Shown one piece after another: positions 55,356 through 64,000 of a DNA stretch of 64,000 bases. The stretch lies in NCBI GenBank assembly GCA_010093705.1, contig MU006106.1, positions 275,086-339,085 on the forward strand. Direction: 5' to 3'. The notes beneath the pieces are model-generated. The model was not told the DNA's origin, made no database searches, and saw only the letters and a program-made list of their open reading frames with translations. Origin of the DNA: Patellaria atrata CBS 101060 (taxonomy: Eukaryota > Ascomycota > Dothideomycetes > Patellariales > Patellariaceae). Numbering within the stretch: position 1 is the stretch's first letter; every line of letters starts with the position of its first letter. The translations under genes and the position numbers were made by a program.

Positions 55356-55879
55356 GATGAAAGGTTGCTTTAATAGCAGTATAGGCTCTTATCGGATGTT
55401 TACAATTTCACTTGTATGAGGATTTGGAATTGAAAAGGAATCAAACGAGCAGAGTGGTGATCCGGATATTTATCAGCTTTCCCCTCCCAACAATGCGGTT
55501 CGTCACCTTACAGGATTCTTGCTACCCCTACCCGCATCTACTTGAGCTGGGGAAGTTGATGGTTGAGTTTCGGGGAGTAGTCTTACAGGTTTCTAGATTC
55601 GGTTAGTTCAGTTAAGCTCTGGTGGGGATCTTCAAGCGACATCGCTGAACGTTTATATTGACCACATCCAGTATTCTAAAAATTGGAGATGGATGCATAA
55701 GGCTTATATCATTTTAGAGAATCTAGTGTGAGACTGTATGTGAACAGTAGGTATTGCGACTACCGGACTTGATAAATGAAGTCATTCCGTCGCTTAGAGC
55801 TAACATTCACCGACTAATTGCGAGTTATCTTTTCAGTTATTATTCCTTGCAAGTCCGTATTTTCCCATAGTCTTAGAAG
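55356..55879. promoter_or_regulatory. Divergent intergenic region, S33 hydrolase / KEL3
   Basis: 524 bases between head-to-head starts. A short plus-strand frame (55412-55606) has no motif. No specific site recognised. Confidence 0.5.
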
Positions 55880-57922
55880 ATGGTAAAGAAAGATAAGAAG
55901 GCGAAAGCGGCTGAGAAGAAGGCTAGAGTAGCACAAAAGCAAGACAAAAAGGCCGCCCAGAAAGAGAAGAAAACGAAGAACAAACCTTCAAACGGAGGCG
56001 ATGACAGTGATGCGGAGGACGTAGATCTCGATGCTGTTCTAGCTGAGTATGCGCGGAAGCAAGAGCAGTTTCTGAAAGTTTCTGAAACCGTTGTCGAACC
56101 ACCATCACCACGTGGATCGTCAACATTAATAGGCTCCCCTTCCAATGACAATGAACTTTTCTTGTTCGGAGGAGAGTATTATAACGGAGCACTTGCTTCT
56201 TTCTACAATGATCTATTCATTTATAATATCAACCGTGACGAATGGAAGCTAGTCACATCCCCCAACTCTCCGCTTCCAAGGAGCGGGCACGCCTGGTGTC
56301 GAGGCGGCAATGCAGGCGGCGTCTATCTCTTCGGTGGTGAGTTCTCGTCTCCAAAGCAAGGGACCTTCTACCACTATAATGACTTCTGGCGTCTTGAGCC
56401 GTCTTCCCATGAGTGGACGAGGTTAGAGAGCAAAGGGAAAGGGCCACCTGCGAGAAGCGGACACCGTATGACATACTTCAAAAACTATATCATTCTTTTT
56501 GGCGGCTTCCAGGATACGTCGCAAACGACTAAGTATCTTTCCGATATATGGATCTACGACTGCACGACTTTTCAGTGGCATGAGCCAAAGCTACCACCAG
56601 CATCTGGAAAACCGGATGCACGTTCATCTTTCTCTCTTCTCCCACACGAAAGCGGGGCTGTAATGTACGGCGGCTATTCACGAGTCAAGACATCTACAGC
56701 GGTTGGTAGACAGACAAAAGGCGGCGGTAGCAGTTCCCGCGTAGTTCTCAAACCTGTAGTTCATCAAGATACATGGTTCCTCCGCATAGCACCTCCCTCA
56801 TCCGAGGCACCCCCAAACTCTCTACCAACAGTTCGTTGGGAGCGTCGCAAGAAACCAGCTAATCCGCCAAATCCCCCAAGAGCGGGGGCGACAATGGTTT
56901 ACCACAAGGGGCGTGGTATCTTATTCGGCGGTGTGCATGATGTAGAGGAGAGTGAGGAGGGTATCGACTCTGAGTTTTTCAACAACTTATTTGTATGGAA
57001 TATCGATCGAAATAGATATTTTCCACTCACATTGCGGAAGCCAAGGGTGCAGAAAAAGTTAGCGCCGGCTGCAGAACGAGGTGGGCGGAGAGGAAGGGGT
57101 AAAGCGGATGAAGAAGAACTTCTTCGCAACCTAGCAGCGCTAGAAATGAGAGGTACACTCGCCGGAGCAGACGATGGTGATGTCTCCATAGGCGGTTCAA
57201 CGCTTGTCGAGGACGAGGAGGAAAAAGAAACGAAGGTAGGGAAACCAACCACGTTCGAGATGCCACATCCCCGCTTCAACGCTCAACTTGCAGTGCAAGA
57301 TGATGTCCTTTATATCTTTGGCGGTACTTTTGAGAAAGCGGACCAGGAATTTACGTTCGATGAGTTATGGGCAATTGACCTTGGACGCCTTGACGGTGTT
57401 AAAGAAATATTCCGCCGTGAGCTAGAAGCTTGGGTTGGCAGTGATGACGAAGAGAGCGACGAAGAAGAGGACGACGAGGAGGAAGATAAGGAAGACGCTG
57501 ACGCCGAACACGAAGACACAAAGTCAGAAGCCCCAAGCATGGCCGCAACCTCCGTATCTCAGCCTATCGCAAAAGAACCGCTCGATACACCTTCTGAAGC
57601 CGTCGAAGAGACCGAAGAAACATCCGCCCTCACAGATACTCTTCCACATCCCCGTCCATTCGAATCTCTACGCGAGTTCTATTCTCGCACCTCCCAAGCG
57701 TGGCAAGAACTCACCCTCGACACTCTAGCACGGACGTACAGCGGAGAGAACAGGAGCGTGAAGGAGATCAAGACGCTTGCATTTGCCCGAGCCGAGGAGA
57801 AGTGGTGGGATTGTCGGGAGGAAATCCGCGAGCTGGAGGATGAGCAAACGGAGGCAGGTATTGGTGAAGTGGTTAGTATTGCGGATAAGGGGATAGCGAG
57901 TGGAGCTGGGAGGAGAAGATGA
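55880..57922 (+). CDS. KEL3: KEL3-like kelch-repeat protein (KLHDC4 family)
   Basis: Intronless cytoplasmic kelch protein of 680 aa, related to yeast Kel3 and animal KLHDC4; the function is poorly known. The N-terminal ~45 residues are lysine/alanine-rich (KKDKKAKAAEKKARVAQK), typical for the family. Kelch blades run from about residue 90 to 500: ELFLFGGEYYNG, GVYLFGGEFSSP, YIILFGGFQDTS, GAVMYGGYSRV, GILFGGVHDVEE, VLYIFGGTFEKA. An acidic insert (DDEESDEEEDDEEED) near 515-535 separates the propeller from a C-terminal domain with RPFESLREFYSRTSQAWQE, which is conserved in KLHDC4 proteins. The start is the only ATG that keeps the basic N-terminus. Confidence 0.93.
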   Translation: MVKKDKKAKAAEKKARVAQKQDKKAAQKEKKTKNKPSNGGDDSDAEDVDLDAVLAEYARKQEQFLKVSETVVEPPSPRGSSTLIGSPSNDNELFLFGGEYYNGALASFYNDLFIYNINRDEWKLVTSPNSPLPRSGHAWCRGGNAGGVYLFGGEFSSPKQGTFYHYNDFWRLEPSSHEWTRLESKGKGPPARSGHRMTYFKNYIILFGGFQDTSQTTKYLSDIWIYDCTTFQWHEPKLPPASGKPDARSSFSLLPHESGAVMYGGYSRVKTSTAVGRQTKGGGSSSRVVLKPVVHQDTWFLRIAPPSSEAPPNSLPTVRWERRKKPANPPNPPRAGATMVYHKGRGILFGGVHDVEESEEGIDSEFFNNLFVWNIDRNRYFPLTLRKPRVQKKLAPAAERGGRRGRGKADEEELLRNLAALEMRGTLAGADDGDVSIGGSTLVEDEEEKETKVGKPTTFEMPHPRFNAQLAVQDDVLYIFGGTFEKADQEFTFDELWAIDLGRLDGVKEIFRRELEAWVGSDDEESDEEEDDEEEDKEDADAEHEDTKSEAPSMAATSVSQPIAKEPLDTPSEAVEETEETSALTDTLPHPRPFESLREFYSRTSQAWQELTLDTLARTYSGENRSVKEIKTLAFARAEEKWWDCREEIRELEDEQTEAGIGEVVSIADKGIASGAGRRR

Positions 57923-58012
57923 ATGATTGAATAGAGCTGGAGAGGGTGAGATCATCACTAGAATACCTTCGCACACTATATATTGGCTACTCGTGAGTGC
58001 TGGGTTACCTTA

Positions 58013-58531
58013 TGAGCGGTGATAGAGCTAATAGTCGAAGATCTTTCACTATTACCGGGAATTGAACCTAACCCGTACATCGCGATATCTAGCCGGGCTA
58101 GTGAAGCAGGTGAAGAACTTAGTAGACAACGCTCTCCAATACGGACTTCTGGGACTTATCAGATTCCGATCAACACATTAACGATCGACACATTAAAGAT
58201 CGAGAAGCGAATTCTGAACAATACCAGGATCACGGTCCAGATCTACGGTCAAGACAATCAGGAAGATATCCTCTTCCGTGATTGTTTGACCGCTGACAGA
58301 TTCTTGATGTCACTGGAAGAAGCAATTGGTACTGGCATCACAAGATTCCTTTTTGAGATCTATGATGGCAGAGACAATAACCAGTGCCGATCATTTAGCG
58401 TGAGGGAAGGGAGGTTCAATGTCAAAAGAGCAGAGTACCGGGATGAGATCATGCGCTGTATAATCAATGCCCCAGGTTTTAAGAGGGGCGCCGATTTCCT
58501 TTGTGAATTAGGGTCATATGTTCTGAATTGA
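58013..58531 (+). CDS. Orphan open frame without ATG (possible gene fragment)
   Basis: An open frame of about 171 codons bounded by a stop at 58013-58015 and ending at TGA 58529-58531. It has no ATG before codon ~97 (58306, MSLEEAIGTG). The translation is even in composition and protein-like, with LKIEKRILNNTRITVQIYG and FLFEIYDGRDNNQCRSFS. I recognise no family and found no plausible upstream exon in the 90 bases after KEL3. It may be a short gene starting at 58306 (75 aa), a fragment of a lost gene, or chance. Confidence 0.3.
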
Positions 58532-59380
58532 ATGCTCTGACGGGCAACGAGGAGTCCACTTATTTGCCATTATCGAAATGGTAATTGTCCTATTTCATCT
58601 CTTAGCAGATAAGATTTTCAGTTGGTATCATGGACTATATGTACAGGTAATAAATTAGGTATCCACAAGGATAACTTGATTATTACTCTCGAATATCATG
58701 CCGCATGTGTTGAGGTAGGTAGGTATATAGTACCAGAGCTAGTACAGTACATTAGCAGGGCGCTTTTTGACTATGATTTTACCATTCTCGTACCGTGTCT
58801 CGTACCATTCGTACCGTGCTTCGTACCCTGCCTCATACTCTTCCTCATACCCTACTGGTCATCTACCTGTATATGGTTCGAACTGAATTCTGACTAGCCT
58901 CGGATTATACTCACGGGATATTATCCAGCCCATGCGCTAGATGAGCCTACACTGCTCTAACTAGTTTACTAGCGCCGTAGCTAGCTGTACGCATAGTTCA
59001 CTTGCGAAAGTTTTCAAAAGTGATAGCCCTATCGATATTTGAAACAATATTCCTCAATATAAGAGCCTAGGCAATAATAGACGTAGTCTAAGGTAACAGT
59101 GTCTTCTCTCCAGATGTAGAGGATTCGTCCCCAAAGTTAGGCTAAAAAGTGCTTTGCGGAGCAGATGCTCAGAGTAAGGAGTGATAAAGTAAACACAAAG
59201 AGACTTTCATGGAGAAAATGACGAAACGTGTTTCTCAATTTTAAATGGGATAATTCACCAATATCTACCAGCATCTATTACGTACTGGGAAAGTATTGTT
59301 CGACGTATCTTTACTATACATGCCATTAACTGAGTACAGCGTACTATATACATGCCACTTGATTTCAGGGTTGAAGACGT
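58532..59380. other. Intergenic with short low-complexity repeats
   Basis: 850 bases. At 58786-58856 a degenerate 10-13 base unit like TCGTACCGTGC recurs (CTCGTACCGTGTCTCGTACC, TTCGTACCGTGC, TTCGTACCCTGCC, CTCATACTC, CTCATACCC). No gene seen. Confidence 0.5.
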
Positions 59381-61144
59381 TCATACCCCGGAATATACCG
59401 CCGTAACGCCTCTTCCACACTCTACCCTTTGTTCCATGCTTACAGACCGGCCGTTAATATTTACCTTCTTTCTTGGAGTAAGCTGAAACCTGTGCTCCTC
59501 TCGCTCTCTCGCCTGCCTCTCTGCTTGAAAATCTAGGGGTTGAATATAGGTAGGGTGAGACACATTGTTCCTCTTCCCAGTCCCTAATTGATAGAATTCA
59601 TTGTTCCCAAAGAACAAAATATCAGCACCCCAATTGATATCATTCTCTGTCCCTCTCTCACTCGCATGGACAGAGGTTACGTTGCCCATGACAGCAGAAG
59701 CGTGAGTGGCACCAACTGAAATGCGAGATAGCCTAATGGGAACGGATTTCTTCGTCCTCTCGTCATACTCGAACAAGCCACTTAAAGCGGGGATTTTCGT
59801 TGGTATACCTTGCACGTGAGTCCAACGTCCATTGCCAAGGCTCCCCCAGATGCCTTGACCACAACTCCATGTATCCGCTGTCACCTTGCCCAGACTCCTT
59901 GTAGAGGCGGTATCATCTTCCCGACCTGCTATTTTGGTAGCATCTACTGTGAAATAACTATTCTTTCCTCCAGCAGCAATCCCAGTGACCCGGGGAACTT
60001 GATCAGTCCCCGCATACAAGTTTTGGATTGGAATAAGGGAAGGTACGTCAATGATTGCAAAATCTGGGTTAAAGTCAAGTCCGAGCTGTCCATGAGAATT
60101 ATCTCCAAATGAAAACACTCGACCTTCACTATCGGCGGCTAAGGAATGATAATCGCCTGCGGAAATATGCTTGATGTTGAAACCACGCAATGTGCTGATT
60201 TCATGACACATGTCATAAGGTCCCTGTGGTCTAGTAGTCCAAGTCAAGCCAGGAATACCTAGTTGGCCTTTGTTGGGGAAGTCCTCCGAGCCAGACGCTG
60301 CAGAGAACAATCTGCCTTTTGAAGTTAGTAAAAGGACATGTTCTAATCCTCCCGCAATGTTCGAGACTTTTTCACCCCATCCTAGGCCTTTAGGTTGAAG
60401 TCGGCGGTAACTAATACTGGACCTTGATTTCCAAAACGGTATCCATGTCTCTTCGAGTGGCTTTGGGCCTTCTTCTTGCTCCGATTGCGACACAGGGACA
60501 GAATATGTTTTACCATCCTTACTCAGGGCAATTATGCGGTCTCGTGATACTGCAAGGGATTCTAAATTCTTTCCTTTGAGGGTCACCACAGGACGTTTAC
60601 ACTCAGGGGAAAACTCTGTACCCCATTGCATGAGGTCTCCTTTATCAGTTATGGCCGCGCCGAATTTGCGATCCAACTTCAAATCTCTCAGGAGTAATCC
60701 ATCGAAGAAAGATAATCTGCGGGGTGTTTTGATGAACGACTCCGACGACTCGGGAGCTACCACTCGCCCAGAATTTGATCCCCAGGCATATATACCAGGG
60801 TTTTCCCAGCTCTTCTTGACCTGAAGATGTTGGGAGCTAATGATGTCTCTATTCTCCTCCTTCGAACTAGGTTTCTTCCGCGCCGGTTCGAATTTGATCT
60901 CCGCAGGCGTCACAGGCTCCTCTGCATGCACTTCTTCGAATATCTTATCATCAATGAGCCATTGCAGTGTGGTCGCGAGAGATCCTACCCCAGCAACGAG
61001 AAGGATCGAACGAGTGAAGTGTTGTTGACGACGGGTTGCATACGGCGAAGCTGCGACTCGGGTATTGAAGCTTCTAACCTCTCGAACGGTAGCGCTTTGG
61101 TAGAGTCGAAGAATCGCTCGAGTAGAGTATCTTGGGTTCATCAT
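59381..61144 (-). CDS. FMP25: FMP25-like mitochondrial RCC1-repeat protein
   Basis: Intronless, 587 aa. The N-terminus is rich in Arg, Ser and Ala without acids (about 1-45: STRAILRLYQ, RSFNTRVAASPYATRR), a likely mitochondrial presequence, followed by one hydrophobic segment ILLVAGVGSLATTLQWL near 46-63 that would anchor it in the inner membrane. RCC1-type blades follow: GIYAWGSNSGRV, GLEHVLLLTSKGRLF, GDYHSLAADSEGRVFSFGDNSHGQLG, and a late GATHASAVMGNV with ADILFFGNNEFYQLGTG. Yeast Fmp25 is a mitochondrial inner-membrane protein required for complex III assembly. Two ATGs lie in tandem; the first is used. It is head to head with COG3 over 284 bases. Confidence 0.88.
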   Translation of the reverse strand: MMNPRYSTRAILRLYQSATVREVRSFNTRVAASPYATRRQQHFTRSILLVAGVGSLATTLQWLIDDKIFEEVHAEEPVTPAEIKFEPARKKPSSKEENRDIISSQHLQVKKSWENPGIYAWGSNSGRVVAPESSESFIKTPRRLSFFDGLLLRDLKLDRKFGAAITDKGDLMQWGTEFSPECKRPVVTLKGKNLESLAVSRDRIIALSKDGKTYSVPVSQSEQEEGPKPLEETWIPFWKSRSSISYRRLQPKGLGWGEKVSNIAGGLEHVLLLTSKGRLFSAASGSEDFPNKGQLGIPGLTWTTRPQGPYDMCHEISTLRGFNIKHISAGDYHSLAADSEGRVFSFGDNSHGQLGLDFNPDFAIIDVPSLIPIQNLYAGTDQVPRVTGIAAGGKNSYFTVDATKIAGREDDTASTRSLGKVTADTWSCGQGIWGSLGNGRWTHVQGIPTKIPALSGLFEYDERTKKSVPIRLSRISVGATHASAVMGNVTSVHASERGTENDINWGADILFFGNNEFYQLGTGKRNNVSHPTYIQPLDFQAERQAREREEHRFQLTPRKKVNINGRSVSMEQRVECGRGVTAVYSGV

Positions 61145-61428
61145 CGCGTTGAGGGTGAAGGTAGCCCGACTTGATTAATGGACGCGTGGATCCATTGCGA
61201 TTGTGTTGCAGAATCACGGAAGATGAGTTCGATACTTAGTCATGTAGAAAGTTAGAGATTAGATGGCAAACGAGTCGTGAACGTCATGTCTCCGAAATAC
61301 CTTGATGTTCACATTAGCCGCGACAGACGCGCCACACAGGCGACAAGCGAGCTGAAGAGACGACAACCACGCAAGGGGGTTACATTGAAAGGCAGCAAAA
61401 AAGACAGAGAACTGCAATTCTAGAGAAA
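61145..61428. promoter_or_regulatory. Divergent promoter region, FMP25 / COG3
   Basis: 284 bases between the two start codons, serving both. No specific site recognised. Confidence 0.5.
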
Positions 61429-64000
61429 ATGTACGAAGATGCTTGGTACAATGCGCTTATCCCAAAATCTCAGTCCCAGCCTGAAAAGCCCAAACATCGG
61501 AGGCGAGAGTCGTTGCTTAAACAGCCCAGCGTAAGCCAAATTGCCCGTTCATGGGTACGTTGCGAATATTGATGTCTATTGCAGGAGGGCGCCCAGACTG
61601 ACACTCGTCCTGTAGAAACTATTACCGACCTACTAGAAGATCCAAACCAAGAGAATGGACCTCCTCAGGCCACCGTAGCCCGCCGAGCGAAGTCATATAG
61701 CGATTTCTATGATGTAGTGAGGGCCCATATAAAGAAAGAGCGGGGACTTGAAAAGCAGAAGAAAAGATCAAAGGCAAATCTAAAGACCGACCTCGATTTT
61801 TCGAAGTGGTATAACAATGTCAGTGAAGAACTGGTAGATGCAAGCCATGAAGAGTACCGGTGCGTTCATCAGTAATCAAAAGGATAAGACTTTCTAGATG
61901 CTAAGATTCGCTTCAGACGATATCGTGACCAACTCCAATTGACCCAGTCGCATCTCAACACACTACTAGAAGGCACAGCATCGGCACTAGAACTTCTGTC
62001 ATCTCTTTCTAAATCCTTCAAGGCCGTTGAGGCTCAGACTTCCGCGTTCCAGACACAATGCGAAGGCCTCGTAACAGGTCAGCAGCGGACCACAAAGCTA
62101 GCGGATGATATAGCAGAGAACCTGCAATACTACACCTATTTGGAGCCCATCACAAGAAGACTGAATGCTCCTGGGGCTGGTAGCCACGTTCGCAGCAAAG
62201 ACTTTGCGGAAATGCTCTCAAATCTAGACAGCTGTCTAGATTACATGCAAGCACACGTACGTATTCTTGGTTTTTGTATGGTTAATAATATACTTATATT
62301 CTCTAGCCCAACCACAGCGAAGCATCGATCTACCAATCGCGTTATCGTTTACTATTAACCCGCGGTCTTACACTGATTAGAGTACACGCAACAAATGCGC
62401 TTAGAGAAATTGCCGCCGACGTATCTAAGCGTATTGCAGAAAGGCAACTGAATGATACAACAATGTCTGCGTTGCTTTACGCGAAGTTCAGGGTTGGTGC
62501 AGCCGACCTCAAGCAGCTTGGTCTTGAGATACAGAAGCGAGCCGTCCCACCAATAGGAGCAGAACCTGGGGCGGAGGCTGAATATCAGAGTCTCATGAAT
62601 GAATTGCACCAAAGTTACTCGGCTACCAGAGGCAGACTGATCTTACCGATTGTAACGAAGAAAATGTCTGAAATCGCAATGGCACCTTCAATCTCGAAAG
62701 ACTTAGTTGCGTTTGCTCGAAGTAGTATAAGCTACATCCGTGGAATATGTTACGATGAGTATGACCTTTGGGGTGAATGGTTCTACGGTGATAAAGGTCT
62801 CTACGACTATCTCGAGTCGATTATGGAGCCGATGTATGATCATCTACGCCCGCGTACAATCCATGAGACTCAATTACTCAAGCTCTGTGAGCTCTCTACT
62901 TTGATTCAGACCCGCTATTTGGAGGAAGAAGATGAGGATAATGACATACCTGATCCCACACGGTTAGATTTCTCAGCGCTTATCCAGCCAGCATTGCAAG
63001 ATGCGCAAACGCGGCTCGTCTTCCTTGCTCTCGCCGTATTACGAGATGATATCGAACGCTACAAGCCAAAACCAGAAGATTTAGACTATCCCGCTCGAAA
63101 CCGTCGAGTATCCCTTCCTGAAGCTAAGAGTTCACAGCCTGTATTGTCAGGCCGTAAATTATCTAGCAATACAATGACACCTCTCCCTAGGACTCCAATG
63201 ATCGTTGACGAGGAAGAGTCATCAGAATTTCAGTGGAATTTGAGCACTGCAGCTGCTCTTGAAGGGTGGTATCCAACTCTTCGAAAAGCAATATGGCTGC
63301 TGAGCAAGATATACCGTCTTGTAAATGTAAGTAACTAATCACTTAGCACTTTGATTTTGACTAAATCTCACCAATATAGTCCACCGTTTTCGATGACCTT
63401 GCTCATCAGATTGTACACCAAACTACTCTTTCCCTTCACTATGCCTCCGCTCAGATCTCGACCAGAGCATCGCCGACGGACGGCCAGCTGTTTCTCCTAA
63501 AGCATCTTCTTATTCTCAAACAGCAGATAGTCGCCTTCGACATCGAATTTGTAACACCAGAAGTATCTTTCGACTTCTCTAGTGTAAGCAATACATTCTG
63601 GGAGCTCCGCGAACGTGGCGGCCTATTCAACCCTGGAAACTTAGTACGACTTGTGGGTGGAGGACTCATCCCACGCGTTGTAGAAAACATGCTCGATGCG
63701 AAAGTTGAACTTGACGGGAGACTCCGTACCGTTATTAGCGATTTCACGAATGGTTTCGCTACAAGAATGACCAATTCAATTTCCGCAACTGCTACCAGCA
63801 AGAAGGGATTCGATGCTAACCAAGCAACTAGGATGGTCCGCGATTCTGTTGAGAAAGAAACGCCTTTCTTGCGCCGCAAGTTGGATGAGTATCTCGATGA
63901 TGTTCGTACAAAAGAAACTCTTGTTGGTGCCGTTCAGGACCACGTGGCTCAGCTCTACGAGAACTTCTATGATCGTCATGTCGCACAAGTCCGTGCTAAT
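61429..64000 (+). CDS. COG3: COG3 (Sec34), conserved oligomeric Golgi subunit 3, 5' part
   Basis: Subunit of the COG tethering complex for retrograde vesicles at the Golgi. Exons 61429-61530, 61585-61859, 61917-62256, 62307-63326 and 63380 to the window edge, 786 residues so far; the gene continues to the right. Introns of 54, 57, 50 and 53 bases have standard borders and keep the frame. The N-terminal third has WYNNVSEELVDASHEEYR and then a coiled-coil segment with LTQSHLNTLLEGTASALELL. The signature Sec34 block includes YYTYLEPITRRLNAPG, followed by SRYRLLLTRGLTLIRVHA. Later helices contain YDEYDLWGEWFYG and ETPFLRRKLDEYL. The start is the first ATG, giving MYEDAWYNALIPKSQ. Confidence 0.94.

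Overview
The window is nuclear DNA from a filamentous ascomycete (Pezizomycotina). The evidence is short introns (about 50-110 bases) with GTRNGT donors and CTRAC branch points, a HET-domain gene, a DUF6594-type membrane protein, and a set of conserved fungal housekeeping genes. The class cannot be fixed from sequence alone; Leotiomycetes is only a guess. One run of 100 Ns (21992-22091) marks an assembly gap. Exons were read by eye from splice signals and reading frames.

Layout. 1-9 kb is a housekeeping block: the 3' part of APC1 (anaphase-promoting complex), VPS71/SWC6 (SWR1 remodeller), pyroglutamyl peptidase I, a quinone-oxidoreductase-like MDR protein, and the nucleolar DEAH helicase DHR2. 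About 9-22 kb is gene-poor accessory DNA: a tRNA-like Pol III element, a DUF6594 membrane protein with a doubtful first intron, an unidentified interrupted coding stretch near 13 kb, ~50-base degenerate repeats and a strong hairpin near 16.3-16.7 kb, and a large decayed multi-segment gene at 17.2-21.5 kb. 22-31 kb holds HRD1 (ERAD ubiquitin ligase), a small secreted protein, an uncharacterised fungal protein with a possible myristoylated start, and a zinc alcohol dehydrogenase with a 12-base exon. A HET-domain gene stands alone at 32.6-34.9 kb. 35.6-49 kb holds a QDE-3/SGS1-type RecQ helicase divergent from a PLP decarboxylase, an EF-hand MscS channel, and cytosolic serine hydroxymethyltransferase. 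49-64 kb is dense again: GRC3 divergent from RPA34 (both nucleolar, rRNA production), an S33 prolyl-aminopeptidase-like hydrolase with a 21-base exon, KEL3, an ORF without ATG, FMP25 divergent from COG3, which runs off the right edge.

The genes do not form a biosynthetic cluster. The clearest functional pairing is the GRC3/RPA34 head-to-head pair. The least explained material is the 9-22 kb block, where coding-like sequence of unknown family is decaying. No CRISPR array, rRNA gene or complete canonical tRNA gene was seen.
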